A stretch of DNA of 29,793 nucleotides from positions 1 through 29,793 of the IMG/VR virus record IMGVR_UViG_3300023118_000024. One strand, given 5' to 3'. The notes below the pieces were generated by a model. That model saw nothing but the letters and a program-made list of their open reading frames with translations. It was not told the origin of the DNA and did not search any database. Shown here piece after piece: positions 21,675-28,818 of the stretch. The stretch comes from a virus. Positions within the stretch are counted from its first letter, which is position 1. Every line of letters begins with the position of its first letter. Position numbers and translations under genes: made by a program.

Positions 21675-24389
21675 ATGACAATGGAATACGAGTTGCGCGC
21701 CGACATCCTGGACCGCCTGAAATCCGATTACGGTTTCAAGCACAAGGCCGGCCAATACATGCGGGAAGGCAAATGCCCTGCCTGCAATAAAAAAGAGCTG
21801 TACGCTTTCCATGACGCGCCATGGGTCATCCGCTGCGGTCGTGGCAAGTGCGGCCAGACCTGGCACGTCAAAGAGATCTATGAGGATCTTTTCAACGACT
21901 GGAGCACCCGAGCCCCGGCCACTGAGCAACACCCGAACGCCACAGCCCGCGCATACCTGGAGTTCGCCCGTGGCTTCCGCTTCGACGTCATTCAGGGCTG
22001 GTTCACCCAGGACTCCTACTTCTCCACCGAGCTGAACGAAGGCAGCGCCACAGTGCGTTTCGCGCTCGACAAAGGTGGCTACTGGGAGCGGCTGATCGAC
22101 CGCCCGCATCGCTTTGGAAAGATGAAAGCCCGCTTCAAACCCGGCGACAGCCCGCGTGGTGTTTGGTGGTGCCCGCCGTGCGTCGAACTGCTAGACGTAA
22201 AAGAGCTATGGATTGTCGAGGGAATCTTTGACGCCATCGCACTGGTGCACAACGGCATAGCGGCGGTATCAGCGATGTCATCCGGCGCCTATCCCGAAGA
22301 ATCACTGAAGGAGCTTGCCCGTCAACGCGGCAGCAAATTGCCCAAGCTGATCTGGGCCCTGGACAACGAGCCAGGCGCTCACCGCTACACCAAGCGCTGG
22401 GTACGCCAGGCGCGCGCCCTGGGTTACGTCTGCGAAGCGGCGCAAATCCCCCAACCCGATAGCCGCAAGGTGGACTGGAACGACCTGCACCAGCGTTGGC
22501 AGTTTGTCGATGGCAACGAGCAGCGCGCTAAACAGATCGAAAAGGATTTAGACACCGCCCGTTATCACGGCGACCTGCTCCTGGCTGAAAGCGCCTCGGA
22601 GAAAGGCGTACTCATGTATGACCACTTCGAGCGTCACGAATTTTTCTTCGGGTTCGAGAGCCGGCTTTACTGGTTCAAAATGGACTTTGAAAAATTCAAC
22701 AAAGCCATGCAGGCGCTGGAGACTTCCGAGCGCCAGGAAGACCAGTTGCTCAACGATAAACAGCGCCGTGACAAGGCTCTGCGTCAGTGCGGCGGAGTGG
22801 TCGAAATTGCCAACTGCTACCCACAAGCCCTGTACTTCCAGCGCAACGAAGTAACCGACGAGTCCTGGTACTACTTCCGCGTCGACTTCCCGCACGACGG
22901 TGGCAGCGTAAAAAACACCTTCACCGGTGGCCAGGTCGCGGCCGCCAGCGAATTCAAGAAACGTCTGCTCAGCATGGCGGCAGGCGCTGTATTCACCGGC
23001 AGCGGCCAGCAGCTCGACAAGATTATGAAGGACCAGCTCTACGGCTTGAAAACCGTGGAGACCATCGACTACGTGGGCTACAGCAAGGAACACGGCGCCT
23101 ATGTGTTCGGCGATATCGCGGTGCGTAACGGTGTGGTCAGCCAGGTCAACAAGGAAGACTTCTTTGAGTTCGGCAAGTTGCGCCTCAAGACGCTGCAGAA
23201 GTCGATCGCCATGCACATCCAGCGCGACGCCAAGCATTACCGCAGCGACTGGCTGCCGATGTTGTGGATGTGCTTCGGTGCCAAGGGCATCGTCGCCCTG
23301 GCCTTTTGGTTTGGCTCGCTGTTCGCTGAGCAGATCCGCGCGCAGTACAAGTCATATCCCTTCCTGGAAGTCACAGGCGAGGCCGGCGCTGGTAAAACCA
23401 CCCTGCTCACCTTCCTATGGAAACTGCTAGGCCGCGAACACGAAGGCTTCGACCCATCGAAGTCGACCCGTGCCGGGCGCCAGCGTGCCATGGGGCAGGT
23501 TTCAAACATGCCGGTGGTTTTGATCGAGGGGGACCGCAATGAGCCGGATAAGGCTCATGCAAAGGGATTTGACTGGGACGAACTGAAAGACTTTTTCGGC
23601 GGCGGCACCCTCGGTACCAAAGGTATGAAAACCAGCGGGAATGAGACTTACGAGCCACCGTTTCGCGGGGCGATAGCAATCAGCCAGAACGCCGATGTAA
23701 GCGCATCTGAAGCGATTTTGACCCGGATAATCAAATCTCACTTTGCACGCCCTGAGGTGACCACAGAGAGCCGAGCAGCGGCGGATAACCTCAATCTGAT
23801 CCCGGTGGAACAGCTCAGCCACTTCCTACTGATGGCCGTGCGTGCCGAAGCGCAGATCATGGCGAAATTTGCCGAACGGGTTCTGGTGCACGAACAGCAC
23901 TTGCGCAAACTCAAGGACATTCGCGTCGAGCGGATCATCAAGAACCACAGCCAGATCATGGCCCTGGTGGATTGCCTGTGCCTGATTTGCCCGTTGGACG
24001 AAAACCAGCGGGTCACTACCCAGCAGGCTTTGACCGTCATGGCCTTGGAACGCCAGTCAGCGATCAGCGCCGACCACCCGCTGGTGGCTGAATTCTGGGA
24101 AGTCTACGAATACTTGGAAAGTCTGGGCGATGGCCCGCAGGTCAACCACAGCACTGACCCGAAGCTGATCGCCATAAATCTCAACGAATTCGCCGAGCTG
24201 GCCAGCATCCACCGCCAGAACCTGGCCGATCTCAAAACCTTGCGCTCCCTGCTGACCGAGAGCCGCAGCCGAAAGCTGCTGGAAACCAACAAGTCCACGT
24301 ACAGCGCGGTTCGCGCCTCACAAAGCGCCGGAAATGCCTTGTTTAACAAACCACTCACCGTGCGCTGCTGGGTGTTCAAGAGCGCGTAA
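21675..24389 (+). CDS. Primase-helicase: zinc ribbon, toprim and P-loop ATPase domains
   Basis: A 904-residue replication protein. Residues 34-59 hold a zinc ribbon (C34-x2-C37 and C54-x4-C59). Residues ~175-275 are a toprim domain (LWIVEGIFDAIAL with Glu182, then ALDNEPG with Asp230, and KVDWNDLH). Residues ~565-720 are an ATPase with Walker A GEAGAGKT (568-575) and a Walker-B-like VVLIEGD (614-620). It therefore combines primer synthesis and DNA unwinding in one chain. P2 itself replicates with a rolling-circle nuclease, gpA, and no such gene is visible here. The start could also be the Met at 21681; no strong ribosome binding site distinguishes them. Confidence 0.87.
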   Translation: MTMEYELRADILDRLKSDYGFKHKAGQYMREGKCPACNKKELYAFHDAPWVIRCGRGKCGQTWHVKEIYEDLFNDWSTRAPATEQHPNATARAYLEFARGFRFDVIQGWFTQDSYFSTELNEGSATVRFALDKGGYWERLIDRPHRFGKMKARFKPGDSPRGVWWCPPCVELLDVKELWIVEGIFDAIALVHNGIAAVSAMSSGAYPEESLKELARQRGSKLPKLIWALDNEPGAHRYTKRWVRQARALGYVCEAAQIPQPDSRKVDWNDLHQRWQFVDGNEQRAKQIEKDLDTARYHGDLLLAESASEKGVLMYDHFERHEFFFGFESRLYWFKMDFEKFNKAMQALETSERQEDQLLNDKQRRDKALRQCGGVVEIANCYPQALYFQRNEVTDESWYYFRVDFPHDGGSVKNTFTGGQVAAASEFKKRLLSMAAGAVFTGSGQQLDKIMKDQLYGLKTVETIDYVGYSKEHGAYVFGDIAVRNGVVSQVNKEDFFEFGKLRLKTLQKSIAMHIQRDAKHYRSDWLPMLWMCFGAKGIVALAFWFGSLFAEQIRAQYKSYPFLEVTGEAGAGKTTLLTFLWKLLGREHEGFDPSKSTRAGRQRAMGQVSNMPVVLIEGDRNEPDKAHAKGFDWDELKDFFGGGTLGTKGMKTSGNETYEPPFRGAIAISQNADVSASEAILTRIIKSHFARPEVTTESRAAADNLNLIPVEQLSHFLLMAVRAEAQIMAKFAERVLVHEQHLRKLKDIRVERIIKNHSQIMALVDCLCLICPLDENQRVTTQQALTVMALERQSAISADHPLVAEFWEVYEYLESLGDGPQVNHSTDPKLIAINLNEFAELASIHRQNLADLKTLRSLLTESRSRKLLETNKSTYSAVRASQSAGNALFNKPLTVRCWVFKSA

Positions 24390-24419
24390 CTGCGTGACCT
24401 AGTCAACGGAGATATGACC

Positions 24420-24626
24420 ATGAAATGGGCAGTAAAACGAAACCGAGACGGGCAAGTGCAGCAGAACTGCTGGATCACCGACAGCGGTTACACCGTCGCC
24501 GAGTGCCGGTTACCTGAGTCTCGCTACCCCGTAACTCGACCCGGTGGAGAACTGCCGTTCGCTTATGCAAGGGACCGTGACGAAGTCGTCGCGATCATTG
24601 AGCAGGACATGGCCGACGAAGCCTGA
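24420..24626 (+). CDS. Small early protein of unknown function
   Basis: A 68-residue protein. Met 24420 is preferred over 24414 because it lies eight bases after GGAG (24408-24411); the upstream Met would lie only two bases from it. The sequence (MKWAVKRNRDGQVQQNCWIT, then YTVAECRLPESRYPVTRPGGELPFAYARDRDEVVAIIEQDMADEA) is a compact alpha/beta protein without a recognised motif. It ends ten bases before the first copy of the duplicated leader. Confidence 0.6.
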   Translation: MKWAVKRNRDGQVQQNCWITDSGYTVAECRLPESRYPVTRPGGELPFAYARDRDEVVAIIEQDMADEA

Positions 24627-24635
24627 AAGCACACC

Positions 24636-24684
24636 GGGGCTGCAACCCCTCGACAGTGACCACCCAAAGGAGAAGCACCATGCA
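24636..24684 (+). repeat. Duplicated 49-bp leader, copy 1 (contains ribosome binding site and start codon)
   Basis: This segment matches 25007-25055 at 47 of 49 positions. It comprises GGGG-CTGCAA-CCCC, a TCGACA...GACCACCC stretch, the ribosome binding site AAAGGAG, and the ATG of the following gene plus two bases. The hairpin in this copy has only four base pairs. Confidence 0.9.
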
Positions 24685-24991
24685 CGTACAAGTCATCACC
24701 GGTGACGGCCAACAAGGCGAAACCAACCGCCTTCGGCACCTGAAAGAGCTGAAGGACTGGTTTAACGAGTCCGGGAAGATCGTTCACGCCGAAGCATACG
24801 ACCCAGCCGGCCTGGTCACGATCCTGGAGGTTCGTGCGGTAAGCGACAAAGAAATTCTGGTGCTTGAGTGCAGCCGGGAACAGATCCAGGCAGTCCTGGA
24901 ATGGCAGTCAGCAACAGATGAGGTTGTTGAGTTTGAAAACCTGCTACTGCACCTGGTGCGGAAGCAAAACCCAACCGGCGAAAGCCAGTAA
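24680..24991 (+). CDS. Small early protein of unknown function
   Basis: A 103-residue protein from ATG 24680, whose ribosome binding site AAAGGAG is part of the duplicated leader. It is acidic and helical at both ends (RLRHLKELKDWFNESGKIVH; WQSATDEVVEFENLLLHLVR) with a central beta strand (GLVTILEVRAVSDKEILVLEC). No domain is recognised. Its start shares the leader with the next gene, so the two are probably regulated alike. Confidence 0.68.
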   Translation: MHVQVITGDGQQGETNRLRHLKELKDWFNESGKIVHAEAYDPAGLVTILEVRAVSDKEILVLECSREQIQAVLEWQSATDEVVEFENLLLHLVRKQNPTGESQ

Positions 24992-25006
24992 AAAAGGTGG
25001 TGCCGA

Positions 25007-25055
25007 GGGGCTGCAACCCCTCGACACCGACCACCCAAAGGAGAAGCACCATGCA
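25007..25055 (+). repeat. Duplicated 49-bp leader, copy 2 (contains ribosome binding site and start codon)
   Basis: The second copy, differing from 24636-24684 only at two adjacent bases. With its flanking bases it forms a better hairpin, CGAGGGG-CTGCAA-CCCCTCG (25004-25023, 7-bp stem). The hairpin lies 15 bases before the AAAGGAG of the next gene. Confidence 0.9.
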
Positions 25056-25416
25056 AGTGAATCAACCCAAAGGCGGCACCGCAGAGGCTACCACAACCCC
25101 GCTGGCTGTCGGCGACAAGGTCAGCTACGTCGCTATGAGCGATGGTGGCCAGGAATACCTGTTAGAGGTGCTGACTGAGCGCGATACCCTGAAGACGCAA
25201 CTAAACAATGCAAATCAGTTGCTGGACCGGCTTGCATGGCTGCTTGCGGAGGGCGTGCTTACATACAAACCTGAACACCCTGACGATAGTGAGTGGTTTG
25301 CCGAGGCTGAAGCCGCTCTGGAGTCCGCACATCAATACCAACTGGTGAACGGACAACCGCCAACCGAAAACTCAGAAAACACCACCGAGCAAAGTTCGGG
25401 GGTGCGGAATGCTTAA
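25051..25416 (+). CDS. Small early protein of unknown function
   Basis: A 121-residue protein from ATG 25051 behind the second leader copy. A flexible N-terminus (KGGTAEATTTPLAVG) precedes a probable coiled coil (LLEVLTERDTLKTQLNNANQLLDRLAWLLAEGVL) and a low-complexity Asn/Glu/Thr-rich tail. It resembles the Ead/Ea22-type small early proteins of prophages in overall look only. It overlaps the methyltransferase start by eight bases. Confidence 0.65.
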   Translation: MQVNQPKGGTAEATTTPLAVGDKVSYVAMSDGGQEYLLEVLTERDTLKTQLNNANQLLDRLAWLLAEGVLTYKPEHPDDSEWFAEAEAALESAHQYQLVNGQPPTENSENTTEQSSGVRNA

Positions 25417-27394
25417 GCGCCCCCTCACCCACTTCCACCTCTGCTGCGGCCTGGGCAGCGGCGCCGCTGGATTCAGCGACTCCAAGCCAGTTCTGGGCCC
25501 CGTGCAAGCTGAATGGCGCTGCCTGGGTGGCGTCGACGTTGACCCTGCTGGTTTACGCGACTTCCAGATGATGACCGGAGTGCCCGGCACCCTGATGGAC
25601 TTGTTCACCCGCGAGCAGTTCACGGCGTTCCACGGCCAGCAGCCACCCGCCGGGTGGATAGAGGCCACCGCCGAGGATCTGCGCCGCGCAGCTGGCAACG
25701 AAGACCCGGACGCGGTGTTCATCAGCAGCCCTTGCAAAGGGGCCTCGGGGCTGCTGTCCGAAACGATGAGCCAGACGCCCAAGTACCGTGCGCTCAACGA
25801 ACTGACGTTGCGCTGTGTGTGGCTGATGTGCGAAGCCTGGAAGCACAAACCGGTGAAGTTGATCGTGTTCGAAAACGTGCCGCGCCTGGCAACCCGTGGC
25901 CGCTACCTGCTGGACCAGATCACCAAGCTGCTCCGCCATTACGGCTACGCGGTAGCGGAAACCACCCACGACTGTGGCGAAATTGGCGGGCTGGCACAGA
26001 GTCGCAAGCGATTCTTGCTGGTGGCCAGACACGTCGAGCAGGTTCCTGCATTCTTGTATGAACCTGAAAAACGCAGTCTGCGCGCTGTCGGTGACGTGCT
26101 GAGCCGCATGCCGCTGGCCGGCGACATCGATCAGGCGGGGCCGATGCACCGCGTGCCGGCGTTGCAGTGGAAAACGTGGGTACGCTTGGCCTTGGTCGAG
26201 GCAGGGAAAGATTGGCGCAGCCTGAGTCGGTTTGCGATCGAGGGCGGCCATCTGCGTGATTTTGTGATCGTGCCGGAGTACCACAACGGCGTACTCGGAG
26301 TTGTCGATTGGGACGATACAGCCGGCGTGGTTGCAGGTGCGAGCCGCCCCATGAACGGCAAGTTTTCTGTGGCTGATCCGCGCCCTACCAGCAAATTCGA
26401 ATACACCCAGTACGGCGTGCTGCCCTTCGACCGGCACTGCGGCGTTGTCACCGGGCAGCGCAGCCCAGGACAGGGAACCTTCAGTGTTGCTGACCCCCGG
26501 CATGCCGGCCCCGCCAAACACAGCAACGAATTCCGCGTTATACCGTGGGACCGTTCAGCGCAATCAGTGACCAGCGCCCACGGCTCTGGGCATTGCGTCC
26601 AAGACCCACGTCGGGAAGGAAAGGGCTTCGGCAAATACCTTGTCACCGACTACAACAAGCCGGCCGGCACCGTCATCGCCGGCAGCACCACCGGGCAAGG
26701 TGCTTTCGCTGTGGCGGATCCTGCCTACAAGAACTGGCACCCAGGGGCCAGCACGCAAAAGCTGCGCATCACGCCCTGGTGCGATAACGCCAATACCGTG
26801 ACCGGCTCGCAACAGGTTGCCAGCGGCGCATTGTCGATCGCAGATCCGCGCCCTGGCATGTCACGTACCAAGGGTGACGCGTACCTGACTGGCGGGCATT
26901 ACGGTGTCGTCGATTACAACACCCCGGCTGGCGCCGTTTCTGCCAGTGCCTGCCACGACAACGGCCGGTGGTCGGTTGCAGACCAGCGCATGCCGGCACC
27001 CAACGATCGGCTGACCTGCGTGATCACCAGCCTCGACGGTACCTGGCACCGCCCATTCACCACCCTGGAACTGGCCGCGCTGCAATCGTTGTTTGATCCA
27101 GAGGACCATTGGTCCACGGATCCGCAGACCGCTCACGAAATTCAGGTGATGAAGCGGGTGCGCAAAATCGAGCAGGCACGGTTCTTCCTGCTGGATGGGG
27201 TCAACGACGGCAACCACCGGGAGCGGATCGGCAACGCTGTGCCGCGCGCAGCGGCAAAGGCGATGGCGGATGTGTTCGGCATGACTCTGCTGCTTTCCGA
27301 GGCTGGAGAGACGTTCATGCTCAGCAACGTGTCGATTTGGGTACAGCCGGTAGCGATCGCGCTGAGCGTGGCTCAGCAGGAGGTTGGCGTATGA
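25409..27394 (+). CDS. C5 cytosine DNA methyltransferase with six tandem repeats in the target-recognition region
   Basis: A 661-residue enzyme that would transfer a methyl group from S-adenosylmethionine to C5 of cytosine. Visible motifs: I, FHLCCGLGSGAAGF (9-22); IV, SSPCKGAS (106-113, catalytic Cys109); VI, FENVP (154-158); VIII, QSRKRFLLV (197-205); IX, RPFTTLELAALQS (548-560); X, RIGNAVPRAAA (606-616). It is far longer than typical phage enzymes (about 350-450 aa) because residues 294-533 hold six repeats ending in F-S-V-A-D-P-R-like blocks. No restriction enzyme is encoded nearby, so it is an orphan. Motif IV has Lys where most enzymes have Gln (PCK instead of PCQ). Confidence 0.92.
   Translation: MLKRPLTHFHLCCGLGSGAAGFSDSKPVLGPVQAEWRCLGGVDVDPAGLRDFQMMTGVPGTLMDLFTREQFTAFHGQQPPAGWIEATAEDLRRAAGNEDPDAVFISSPCKGASGLLSETMSQTPKYRALNELTLRCVWLMCEAWKHKPVKLIVFENVPRLATRGRYLLDQITKLLRHYGYAVAETTHDCGEIGGLAQSRKRFLLVARHVEQVPAFLYEPEKRSLRAVGDVLSRMPLAGDIDQAGPMHRVPALQWKTWVRLALVEAGKDWRSLSRFAIEGGHLRDFVIVPEYHNGVLGVVDWDDTAGVVAGASRPMNGKFSVADPRPTSKFEYTQYGVLPFDRHCGVVTGQRSPGQGTFSVADPRHAGPAKHSNEFRVIPWDRSAQSVTSAHGSGHCVQDPRREGKGFGKYLVTDYNKPAGTVIAGSTTGQGAFAVADPAYKNWHPGASTQKLRITPWCDNANTVTGSQQVASGALSIADPRPGMSRTKGDAYLTGGHYGVVDYNTPAGAVSASACHDNGRWSVADQRMPAPNDRLTCVITSLDGTWHRPFTTLELAALQSLFDPEDHWSTDPQTAHEIQVMKRVRKIEQARFFLLDGVNDGNHRERIGNAVPRAAAKAMADVFGMTLLLSEAGETFMLSNVSIWVQPVAIALSVAQQEVGV
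26288..27007 (+). repeat. Six degenerate ~40-residue repeats inside the cytosine methyltransferase
   Basis: Repeats start near residues 294, 336, 376, 411, 453 and 499. Each has a strand plus a W/Y/F-D block (VVDWDD, VLPFDR, VIPWDR, VTDYNK, ITPWCD, VVDYNT), then a V-T/A-G segment, and a closing block (FSVADPRP, FSVADPRH, CVQDPRRE, FAVADPAY, LSIADPRP, WSVADQRM). They are diverged at the DNA level, so they are old duplications under selection. Confidence 0.88.
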
Positions 27395-27642
27395 CCGTAT
27401 TCCTTTTGCTTTACCTGTGCGCGGATGCGACTCGTACGGATTGCCAAGTGGTAAGGGCTGATAGCTGGAGCGGTCCTCACGCCTACGAGCAATGCGTCGA
27501 CGTCGTGCCTGGCCTGACTGATGCACTGACTGCGCCCAATCGGAAACGCCATCGGTTTATTTGCGAGATCCAGGGCGACGGACCAGAGCCTGCAGAACAC
27601 AAAGCGCTGCCGGCGTTCATTCACCAATCGTTTCGGATGTGA
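27391..27642 (+). CDS. Small cysteine-containing protein of unknown function
   Basis: An 83-residue protein from ATG 27391, which overlaps the methyltransferase stop by four bases, with CAGGAGG upstream. A short hydrophobic N-terminus (MTVFLLLYLCADA) could be a weak signal or anchor. Four cysteines (10, 18, 35 and 58) suggest disulfides or a metal site. It lies between the methyltransferase and the PP-loop gene and is coupled to the former. No family is recognised. Confidence 0.62.
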   Translation: MTVFLLLYLCADATRTDCQVVRADSWSGPHAYEQCVDVVPGLTDALTAPNRKRHRFICEIQGDGPEPAEHKALPAFIHQSFRM

Positions 27643-27654
27643 AGGAGAGAACTA

Positions 27655-28533
27655 ATGCACACAATCTCCCCATACAAAATATCCGGGCCGACTGTTGTGA
27701 GCTTTTCCGGTGGCCGGACAAGTGCCTACATGCTGCGGCAGGTACTGGACAACAATGAAGACTGGAGCGATCTGGTGGTCACTTTCGCCAACACAGGGAA
27801 GGAACACCCCGCAACATTGGAGTTCGTGCAGGAATGCGCCGAGCGCTGGGCGGTGCCGATTGCCTGGCTGGAGTTCCGCGACGATAACGCTGGATTTGCG
27901 GTGGTGCATTACGCCACCGCCAGCCGCCTGGGCGAACCTTTCGAAGCGCTGATCCGTAAACGCAAATACCTGCCCAACCCGGTAACCAGGTTCTGCACCA
28001 TCGACCTTAAGATCAGGATCATCCACAAATACCTACGCAGCCTCGGGCTTTCAACCGAGGAAGCACCGGTGGACATGATGACTGGTATCCGAGCCGACGA
28101 GCCACGCCGTGTAGCGAAGATTCGACATCGTAAAAGCACCAGCGAAAGCAAGTGGGCGACCATGGCTATGCCCCTGGCAGACGCCGGTATCGGCGTACAG
28201 GACATAACGGACTTCTGGGCCAGTCAGCCATTTGACCTGATGCTACCGACGATCAACGGCCGGACACTGGAAGGTAATTGCGACTGTTGCTTCCTGAAGG
28301 GCGTCAAGCAGGTCTATTCAATCATTGCCAGCGACCGTGGGCAGCCGGTGCGCAAAGGCGACTGGTGGGCCAAGCAGGAACGGGAAGTGGTCTCCACGGG
28401 TGAATTCACCGGCGACGGCGCCCGCTTCCGCTTCGATCGCCCCAGCTACCAGCAAATGCTCGATTACTCAGATACCCAATTCGACATGTTTACCGACCAC
28501 GACGAGGCTATTGCCTGCTTCTGCGGCGATTGA
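27655..28533 (+). CDS. PAPS-reductase-like PP-loop (adenine nucleotide alpha-hydrolase) protein
   Basis: A 292-residue protein with the PP-loop SFSGGRTSAYM (residues 16-26), which binds ATP or an adenylated substrate. The family motif RFCTIDLKIR (112-121), a TGIRADEPRR block (143-152) and C-terminal cysteines NCDCC (208-212) and CFC (288-290) are also present. Phage members are annotated as phosphoadenosine phosphosulfate reductase family, but this does not prove sulfate reduction. The cysteines could hold an iron-sulfur cluster, as in DndC or tRNA-thiolating relatives. It is preceded by AAGGAGAG. Confidence 0.85.
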   Translation: MHTISPYKISGPTVVSFSGGRTSAYMLRQVLDNNEDWSDLVVTFANTGKEHPATLEFVQECAERWAVPIAWLEFRDDNAGFAVVHYATASRLGEPFEALIRKRKYLPNPVTRFCTIDLKIRIIHKYLRSLGLSTEEAPVDMMTGIRADEPRRVAKIRHRKSTSESKWATMAMPLADAGIGVQDITDFWASQPFDLMLPTINGRTLEGNCDCCFLKGVKQVYSIIASDRGQPVRKGDWWAKQEREVVSTGEFTGDGARFRFDRPSYQQMLDYSDTQFDMFTDHDEAIACFCGD

Positions 28534-28542
28534 GGACAGACC

Positions 28543-28818
28543 ATGAATACAGCCTTCATTCTCATGGCCCAATACGACGGCCAGGCAATTATCTCCCTGG
28601 AGCTAGTGTGTCGTGATTACTTCACGCACCTCACGCCAGAGATGTTCCAACGCAAGGTGATGAGCGGTCAGATCAAGCTGCCTATCACCCGCCTGGAACC
28701 GAGCCAGAAGTCGGCCAAAGGCATCCACCTCACCGACCTCGCTGTCTACCTCGACTTGCAGCGCGCCGCCGCTGTGAAGGAACACAACCAGCTCAACGGG
28801 ATAAAACACGCCGTTTGA
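28543..28818 (+). CDS. Pyocin activator PrtN-family protein
   Basis: A 91-residue protein matching the PrtN family: MNTAFILMAQYDGQAIISLE, then VCRDYFTHLTPEMFQRKVMSGQIKLPITRLEPSQKSAKGIHLTDLAVYLDLQRAA. GAGGACAG precedes ATG 28543. In P. aeruginosa PrtN activates pyocin genes. Here it converges with the integrase gene (26-base tail overlap), the position where small DNA-bending excisionases usually sit. It may therefore act as excisionase or activator; the sequence cannot separate these. Confidence 0.88.
   Translation: MNTAFILMAQYDGQAIISLELVCRDYFTHLTPEMFQRKVMSGQIKLPITRLEPSQKSAKGIHLTDLAVYLDLQRAAAVKEHNQLNGIKHAV

Noticed and set aside
25553-26521. 322-codon minus-strand frame inside the methyltransferase
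   Set aside because: Antisense shadow; all methyltransferase motifs are on the plus strand across the same bases.
26288-27007. CRISPR-like or recent tandem DNA repeat
   Set aside because: The repeats are visible only as protein; the DNA copies are strongly diverged with no constant repeat or spacer.
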